A stretch of DNA of 64,000 bases from Acanthococcus lagerstroemiae (taxonomy: Eukaryota > Arthropoda > Insecta > Hemiptera > Eriococcidae). Positions 57,640-64,000 of this stretch are shown here, one piece after another; the stretch's first letter is position 1, and each line of letters opens with the position of its first letter. The stretch lies in the NCBI GenBank assembly GCA_031841125.1, contig CM063108.1:24665399-24729398 (forward strand), read 5' to 3'. The notes under the pieces are model-generated. The model searched no databases. It saw only the letters and a list, made by a program, of their open reading frames with translations, and was not told the origin of the DNA. The position numbers and the translations under genes are program-made.

Positions 57640-58680
57640 TATCACAACATAAACTTACCGACTTCATTTCGCAATTTTCAAAACAATTTTGCTTATTTTG
57701 CAAATTCACGATGGAACCATTCACTTTACAAATTTGAAAATAAACCTTTCCATCAGAACACCACATTTAATAACACTACTGAACAACTATTTTGCACAAT
57801 GCATTTCGACATGTGATTCTAAGGTACTTTTTAACGCTGAACACGATACTCCAACCCATTTTTCTCTATCACGTCACAATTCGGAGTTCTGAGCGACTGA
57901 AATTCGTTTCAATTTTGTTTTTGCATTGGAATAAGCGGTACCACTGACTGATATTATCAGTGTTATCAGACCACAATAACAGAAAACAAACAGACGGAAT
58001 ACACACCACTACACACGACCGCAACACACAACAACACGAATCAGTATGACCACATTCAGTTCCTAAACCTCTTTTTGAACACATTTAGTTTAATTTTTTA
58101 TAGTTTTTGATCAGAAAAACTAGACGTGATAGAGAAAAACGGCCGACGGCACTGTATTCTGCGTTGAAAAGTACTCAAGAATCACCTCCTTAAATGCGTT
58201 GTGCAAACAAAAAATTTCATTTTGTTCAGTAGTGTAATTTTAATATTCAGCTTCCTCATTTCACAAATCTTGAAAACTGACCCTTTATTCTTCAACTGTT
58301 AAAATTAACCTCTTATTTTATTTATTTCCGCATGATCTTTCTCACTTTGCGTGTTTTTTAATGGATCCCTTCATTTTCTCATTGTTGGAATGAACTTCCA
58401 CATATTATTTTCAAGCTGAACCATCTCATTGTGCAAATTTATAAAATTATGCCTACATTTCGTAAAACAAATTCCCTCATTTCGTGTTTTGCCAATTTTC
58501 AATCAAACCCGTCTACTTTTCCAATAATTTCAAGTGCAACTATCAAAATTAGCTCCTTCTTGAAATGATAAAATGATTCTGCGCGTTTCAAAAATTTCAA
58601 AATTAACCCTGTCATTTTGCATATTTTTGAGTGGACTTGTTCCTCATTTTTCTATCAACGTAATGAACCTCCAACTTGAA
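57640..58680. repeat. Degenerate tandem array, word (C)CCTCATTTTGCAAATTTTCAA
   Basis: Variants of TC(C/A)(T/C)CATTT(C/T)(G/A)(C/T), about 10 bases of A+T-rich sequence ending in TTTCAAA, and TTAACC or TGAACC recur about every 35-45 bp (for example at 57,662, 58,255, 58,310, 58,370, 58,480 and 58,610). It is interrupted by the TIR element at 57,774-58,234. No exact unit can be given. Confidence 0.55.
57774..58234. mobile_element. TIR element, 461 bp, TAA target duplication (Harbinger-like?)
   Basis: Left end CACTACTGAACAA and right end TTGTTCAGTAGTG are inverted repeats. Pairing continues imperfectly for about 110 bp each, including TTTGCACAA(T/C)GCATTT, GTGATTCT and TTTTTCTCTATCACGTC. TAA abuts both ends (57,771-57,773 and 58,235-58,237), the TWA duplication typical of PIF/Harbinger elements. 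No transposase is readable inside. Confidence 0.85.
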
Positions 58681-58739
58681 TACTTGCAAATTATTTAATA
58701 TTTTAAATATCTATTTATGTAGCATCAGTGAGCCATGTA

Positions 58740-59220
58740 ATAAAATAATAAAATAAAACAAGCAGCTAGCTGCTGGAAGTGGGTCGGCTTTCGACTCGAG
58801 AATAGAAACTAGATCTCTTATTTTGAATATATAATATAGCTAAGGGATAAAGCTAACAGCTGATACCAGTGAAAGGCTAGCTAACGACTAACACTTAAGG
58901 GCTAAAATTCAAAAATCTAATAGCTAATTCCTTTTACTGAGGACAGACAATCAGCCACCAGCCACGAAATGTGATAATTGTGACACATTACAATATATTC
59001 AAGATCGAAAGGCCAGCTGCGACAGAGCCGGATTAGCTTTCATTATCCATTCAGTAAAGCTAACAGATTTGCTAATATTTACATCCTTCTTCAATAGCTA
59101 AGCTAACAGTCAGCTACTCTTGACCAAAATTGCTCGGCTAATGGCTTAGCTAGCTAATCTTGACTAAAATTGCTGAGCTAATAGGTTAAAGCTAGGACTA
59201 ATGGCTAAGATCTAGATTTT
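58740..59220. repeat. GCTAA/AGCTAAC low-complexity array
   Basis: AGCTAA, GCTAAC, TAGCTA and close variants occur dozens of times without a strict period. Two longer units with TTGAC(C/T)AAAATTGCT(C/G)(G/A)GCTAAT lie near 59,118 and 59,159. Confidence 0.75.
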
Positions 59221-59885
59221 ATCTTATTCACGGTCATTGGAAATGATATCAGGAAAAAAGACCTTCCATAAACACAATGTTGACTTCAACTGATAATGCT
59301 TTTTCCTGAATCTAGAAAACATTCTCCTATTTATTTATTTAAAACTTTGGGTAGGTGAGCCACCGCCAGCCACCCCGCCCATTTTAAGGCATAAGTTTCC
59401 GTTGTCTCTCTCCATACGTTTCGGTCTCTCGCTAATTGTACCCATCTTCCCGTCAGACTTTTGAAATCGTCCCTCCAGCGTAGTATTGGTCTCCCTATTG
59501 CGCGTATAGGTACTCTTTAAATCAACCAATTGAGGTGGCATCTCTCTCAATTCGCTCGACAATATTCACGCTTTAAGATTCTCTGTTCACTTGATAATAG
59601 TTAACCAACGTAGACAAGATTTCCAAAAACTATATTGCAAAATAATGGACAAGGTCGCACACTTATTAAAAACTTTCACGAAAAATAAACAGTAGTCAGA
59701 TTCATCAACTCTATCAGTAGCGCGTAGGGTAGCGTCGCTCTAGTGTGTGACGGGTCTAATGAAGAACAAGATCAATGAGCTCGAAAATAAAACGCCAAAA
59801 TGAACTGGACTGTGACTCAGATCCGCTCAAGTCAACACATCTGAAATGACGCACCCCTGAACGGAACTGAACTGGAAAGCTTTCA
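59221..59885. other. No recognised gene
   Basis: Nothing with a recognisable signature; a minus-strand open frame at 59,335-59,562 is unassigned. Confidence 0.4.
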
Positions 59886-59889
59886 CTTC

Positions 59890-61110
59890 AGTGACGTCAT
59901 GAGCATACTGGAGAAGGAAAAAAGTGATTGCAATAGGCTCGGCTACTAGTAGCCGACCCTAAAAATCCATTTGGGAGCGGACTGTAGAATACTCTCAAGG
60001 TAATTCCTGCCTGTCGCAAAAGGCAACTAAATAGAAAACCAGAGACCTTTCCATCCCTCTGGTGGATAGTAGCACCGAAGCTCACCTTTTTAGTCTATGT
60101 TCACCCGCCTGCCCACGTGCGTCACTGCATCTCATTCTAACAGCTCAACTAGAAATCCAAGGTCATGACTCCAGCCCTGGATGAAAGTGAACGATAAAAC
60201 GAAAAAAAGAAACTGAAAAAATGATGAAAATGTGCGAACACGGATAATTCACTGAATCATTTTGAGTGATCCACTCTGGATGATCATCAGGAATGAAACA
60301 GTGTAAATCCCCCTTTAACTAGAACAACTCAACAAAGCAATATCAACGACCAAAATATACTACCTTCAATCTGTAACTACAGCAAAGACCTCTCTTACGC
60401 TAAGGGGATAAATTAGCCACCACTGAAGGGTAGACAAACCTACAGTGGTCAATTTTGCAAGAAAACTTCCGGTGACAAGTACGACAAATCTAAACGGCCC
60501 CGAGCGTTTCTTAAATGGGGCAGGGGTGCTAAGAATACCAGTTCGCGCTAATCGGGCTAACCTTGTGAAAATAACTCAACGAATCGGCACATGGAATGTG
60601 TGGGGATGAAACAAGAGTAGCAGATTGACCTTCGTCGAGCAGAAATGAAGAGAATTGGTTTACACCTCCTGGGTTTAAGCGAAACACATTGGCAGGCAAA
60701 TGGTGATTTCAAGTCGTCTGAGGGAAACGTCATTTTCTGATCAGGAAAAGATGGTCACAGAGGAGTTGCGGTAATGATGGTGAAACAATACAGCGAATTG
60801 GTTCTGGGGGCAACTGCAGTGAACGATTGCTTGATAGTGGTCAGAGAGTGGCGGCAACACCAACTCTCCTGGACGTCATACAGGTTTACGCACCAACGAG
60901 CACAACCAAACAGCAAGGAATCAAGGAGTTTTACAACACTCTGGAGAAAACGTTGGACCATATTCTAAAAGACGATGTCGAGGTGATACTGGGTGATCTC
61001 TATGCTAAAGTGGGAAGATCTGACGCGGACTCAATAGAATGGCAGTATGCCGCGGCCTGGGATCGCGAAACGAACGCGGGGATAAGACTGCTGTAATTCT
61101 GCACAGAATT
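59890..61110 (+). pseudogene. RTE-type LINE, 5' leader and APE endonuclease fragment
   Basis: The phrase CCTGCCTGTCGCAAAAGGCA at 60,006, followed by ACTAAATAG, looks like the leader of RTE-type elements (recollection, not checked). From about 60,580 the endonuclease is readable in shifting frames: RIGTWNVWG, MKRIGLHLLGLSETHWQANG, then VIF, a stop, SGKDGHRGVAVMMVKQYSEL, LDVIQVYAPTSTTKQQ, IKEFYNTLEKTLDHILKDD and VEVILGDLYAKVGRSDADS. GDLY replaces the catalytic GDFN/GDLN, so the key Asn is gone. The copy stops at about 61,100, before the SDH motif and the RT. At least two stops and two frameshifts. It is a different subfamily from the 46-kb LINE by wording. Confidence 0.82.
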
Positions 61111-62210
61111 CGACTGGTCATAGCTGCGGTGCTATGTGCCTCACTGTACGGGCCTCCCTTCTACTAGAATTTCTGGATAATTTACGGAAACCGTTTTTCC
61201 TGAGACCGTCACCTTGGCTCAGCGGTCCAAAGGATTTTGCGTCATCGGGTTTTCTGATAAACTAGGCGCTATTTTAGCAAAGAAATTTGCACCCGCTCGG
61301 CGTGTCTCTCTCATTTAGGTTTAATTAACGAAACCGTGTTCCGAAAATCTGCTTAAGCACGTAGAAAAGCTCGGGCAAGATGATAACGACATTTATTTTT
61401 GATTACCCGGTAGGATTGAAAATTCCAGTAACGAATGTATAACTTAACGCAGTTTCGGCGAAATCGTCTCGGGAGCAGTTTGCGATCGAGTTTTAAGCCG
61501 GGCGCGTTCGGCGTTCGTCTTCGTGCGGCTTCCTGAATGGCACATTCACTCAGTTTCCGAAAACGGTTAGTTCCCACATCGCAATTCCTTCGCCTTTAAT
61601 CTGACGAATTCTTAGTTTTCTGCTCGGTTTAAACGCGTTTCCAGTTGCGTCGTTTATGTAAGTCACGTAGAAATGGAAAAGGAAGAGAGAGAAAAAAAAC
61701 TCCAGCACGTGCGGCAAAGCGTTGACGGTTAACCGCAATTAAATGTTTGATTTTGGATACAAGAGAGAGAGAGAGAATTCAACCCCTTAACCCGCTTATC
61801 TTTTTCCTGTAGCGCGTGGGTCTGTTGCAACTTCTCCAGTGAAAAATGTCAGTCTAAAAAAGTTTGATACGATCATCAAAGCAGGAAAACTTGGCTAAAT
61901 ACGTGGCTATGCACGCTCTGCATAACGTAATAAGGAATTTCAAGCGCGCAAGGAGCTCCACGCGAATAGGAAGTTCTTTAAATTTGCTTTTTTATAACCA
62001 CTTGTGGAGAGAGCTGTTCCAGAGATTCCATGAACCGTAATCCAACATTGATCCGAAATACCAGTGAGGTATTTTCAACACAAAAATAATAAAAATATAA
62101 TAATAATCCTTAAGAATCTTTATGTCACTTGGAAGAGTTTCCATGGGTCTTAAACCGGTCTGGAAGAGTTTCAAAGGATCTTACACCAGGCCTTCAGAGA
62201 TTTTGACGAG
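61111..62210. other. No recognised gene
   Basis: A tRNA-like phrase (TTGGCTCAGCGGTCCAAAGG, 61,213-61,232) lacks a B-box and fold, so it is not called. A GA-run is at 61,762-61,778. From about 62,100 the AGTCTT-type low-complexity words return. Confidence 0.4.
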
Positions 62211-62214
62211 TCTT

Positions 62215-62227
62215 AAAGAAAACTAGA
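62215..62227. repeat. LINE fragment left TSD
   Basis: AAAGAAAACTAGA, 13 bp, identical to 62,567-62,579. It may extend to 16 bp with one mismatch. Confidence 0.9.
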
Positions 62228-62566
62228 GATGGACCTACACAGCCACCTTCTGGCAACCGTGGGACTGAAAAAGAAATAGGTGGAGGCAGGGAATCAGATG
62301 GAAAGACGACATAAATCAATTTTTAGGCTCGTGAAATTTTCAAAACATAGCGTTAAACCGAAACGAATGGGAAGGTTTACAGGAAACTTTTGCCCGCTAC
62401 GGGCCGAGGGGACGTGAGTCTAGCTTTGATATTTCGACAGCTGAGTAGGAGAATTTAATTTATTTCACATTCTTTTTATTTTACGTTCTTTTTTATTATA
62501 CATTATTATATTATAGCTCAGCTGTCAACATACCTCCTTAATAAAAGTTATTTTGATTTTGATTTG
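62228..62566 (+). mobile_element. Severely 5'-truncated LINE 3' end with 13-bp TSD
   Basis: The first 190 bp carry the last codons of a LINE ORF: WRQGIRWKDDINQFLG, a stop where Trp is usual, NFQNIALNRNEWEGLQETFA and RYGPRG, the 'R(G)RP..RW.DDI....G..W...A.DR..W..L.E.F' terminal block. A 3' untranslated tail follows, ending TAATAAAAGTTATTTTGATT. AAAGAAAACTAGA flanks it exactly. It inserted into the diffuse AGTCTT-type array. Confidence 0.92.
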
Positions 62567-62579
62567 AAAGAAAACTAGA
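62567..62579. repeat. LINE fragment right TSD
   Basis: AAAGAAAACTAGA, identical to 62,215-62,227. Confidence 0.9.
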
Positions 62580-62879
62580 AATCCAAAAGAGTTTCAGATA
62601 AGTTAAACAAGTCACCCAGGGTGGCCACTCAAACTTTTCCTCAAAAAAATTCAAAGAATGGCCAAAATTCACAAGAAGTGAGCTAAAAATGGCCAAAATT
62701 TCAAGTTTTAGCCTCTTGTGTACGCATTTCTGTGGAGCTGCGTACATTGTTGGAACAAAAGTTTAGCTATTATGCTCTGCTCAAAATTCAAGTATTCGAC
62801 GTAAAAAAAAACTTATTATGCACACAAATTTGAAAAATAATGTATGGAAGATACTTTTTAATTCCCGATTCAAATTTCA

Positions 62880-63955
62880 GAAGAAAAACGTTGATCCAAA
62901 AATTACTGATAATCATTTCTTCTTCAAAAATTTTCTCACTTTTTGAAGCACACATTCATCATATAATACTTCACTATCTATTTCACTAATATTCAATAAA
63001 TTTGAAATCTTTTCAACATATTGAGCAAAATCAGGATCACTTTTAACGTTTTTTGGTTCTAGGAACCTCGTAAATCTCAGAGCTGAAATTTTTGATTGAC
63101 TTCAGCAATCTAAGTATAAATATTCTGCCAGGGCTAGACAGCTATTTTGACAAGACAAGAAAAAATCCAACTTCTCTCTTTCATTAATCGTAAATAGTTT
63201 CCACCTTTTTAGGTACAACTACTTCTTTAACAGGTGAGAGTTCTAGTTTGGATTTGTCAATCTTCATAAAAGAAATGTTAGCGATTGAGAAGTGTTACAT
63301 ACAGTGACATTTGTGAATGCAAAATATGGAATTAATATTTCGTTGGAAGATTGGATTCTTTCAATTGCATTGGTGGATAATTGGAATACTGCAAATAGGA
63401 ATTCCAGTTCGGCTTTGTGGGTCTTCTTTAATAAAAAAAAATTAATGAGTTTACACAATCTGCTATTTAATAGTTTCTGTTTTTCTTTTGGTAGGAAACC
63501 CAAAAAGTATTCTTTAATTGCAGGGCTGCTCACTTTTTATTCTTACGGAGTTTCTCAAAGTCAACCAATGAACTGAAAAATGTTTTGGTATTTTTACAAG
63601 TGGCAATTTCAATTTTTCTTGAATGAAGCTGAAATCTGTTTCTCGGTTAAAGTACCTATTTTTGAATAAAATAACGCAAAGCTAAGTACAACTTTTGCAG
63701 TTTCAAGACCAATTTCACTAAGGTCTGTTAAAACGTATTATGGACTTTGTGTATGTTGCAAGTCCCTATGTTCAATGAACTTTTAGAACGTGTAACTTCT
63801 GCTTTCCCATTGAATAAACTGAACACTGATTTGTTAACATTGGGGCCATCTGAACCCAACATTACAAATTCTTCAGCGGTGAGTAAGCCTTATTCATGGC
63901 CGACCAAATGGATTGATAAATTACTTTAACTTCAGTAGAGCCTAAGAAAATTGTT
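62880..63955 (-). pseudogene. hAT-superfamily transposase fragment, entering from the right edge
   Basis: Read right to left. At 63,870-63,740 one frame gives VMLGSDGPNVNKSVFSLFNG, then NIGTCNIHKVHNTF, the conserved 'L(G/S)SDGPNVN' block with a catalytic Asp followed by 'GTC.LH..HN.F'. After a stop and shift come VVLSFALFYSKI, a PKHFSVHWLTL-type block (out of frame), SPAIKEYFLGFLPKEKQK (63,533-63,480) and LINFFLLKKTHKAELEFLF. A downstream piece at 63,090-62,895 reads RFLEPKNVKSDPDFAQYVEK and DSEVLYDECVLQKVRKFLK. It is similar in style to THAP/ZBED-associated domesticated hAT-like proteins. No dimerisation domain or TIR is visible and the 5' part lies outside the window. A low-scoring possibility is a host gene derived from hAT, but the stops argue against that. 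Confidence 0.75.
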
Positions 63956-64000
63956 TCTAATTGAGCAATTATCACCGCTGAATAGAGATGGAGTCGGCGG

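Noticed and set aside
61205..61290. tRNA or SINE head (TTGGCTCAGCGGTCC)
   Set aside because: A-box-like only; no B-box or cloverleaf follows.
1..64000. CRISPR array, prokaryotic operons, phage or virus genes
   Set aside because: Tandem repeats here lack unique equal-length spacers, no prokaryotic gene organisation is present, and I saw no gag/pol/env order, LTR pair or viral capsid-type reading.

Overview
This window looks like eukaryotic, probably insect, nuclear DNA: A+T-rich by eye, without dense ORFs, operons or ribosome-binding sites, and packed with transposable elements (TEs) of types common in arthropods. The exact species cannot be read from the sequence. I recognise no intact host protein gene. 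Nearly every protein-like signal belongs to a decayed or nearly intact TE. The best host-type signal is one possible 64-nt internal exon at about 11.7 kb.

Layout. 1.3-2.0 kb: 3' part of an R1-type LINE and a short direct repeat. 2.3-3.5 kb: tandem array with a ~347-bp unit. 4.9-5.4 kb: 30-bp minisatellite. 6.0-7.25 kb: broken MULE transposase (minus) interrupted by a ~175-bp palindrome. 7.6-9.0 kb: two short hAT-like MITEs. 9.1-10.5 kb: ~220-bp tandem array containing a tRNA-derived SINE with a perfect 14-bp target-site duplication (TSD). 14.7 kb: MITE. 17.2-19.6 kb: tRNA-like SINE head and an RTE-type LINE carrying a 279-bp hAT MITE with a perfect 8-bp TSD. 20.7-23.2 kb: tandem duplication, foldback element, TIR element. 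26.0-29.6 kb: a long minus-strand LINE with a nested MITE. 31.4-32.2 kb: another LINE 3' half (minus). 36.9-37.3 kb: 209-bp tandem duplication. 38.9 kb: palindrome. 39.2-40.9 kb: internally deleted hAT element with TIRs, TSD and transposase remains. 42.2-44.1 kb: almost complete MULE with long repetitive TIRs, 10-bp TSD and a FLYWCH-plus-transposase gene split by one apparent intron. 45.5-50.3 kb: RTE-type LINE with endonuclease and RT, carrying two nested MITEs, flanked by a ~180-bp direct repeat, with a third MITE just downstream. 53.1-55.8 kb: 5'-truncated R1-like LINE bounded by a 13-bp TSD. 55.9 kb: orphan MULE-like terminal array. 57.8-58.2 kb: TIR element with a TAA duplication inside a degenerate tandem array. 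59.9-61.1 kb: LINE endonuclease fragment. 62.2-62.6 kb: LINE 3' end with a 13-bp TSD. 62.9-63.95 kb: hAT transposase fragment running off the right edge.

How the parts relate. Non-LTR elements, probably copied by target-primed reverse transcription, are the oldest layer. hAT-like MITEs carrying internal poly-G/poly-C runs then inserted into them, and at three sites the TSD lets the host reading frame be followed across the insertion. Tandem arrays and foldback palindromes fill much of the rest. I found no sign of a new cellular defence or metabolic system. The novelty here lies in element structure: a MULE that looks only recently inactivated, nested insertions that act as dated markers, a palindrome inside a transposase, and an apparent R1/RTE junction.
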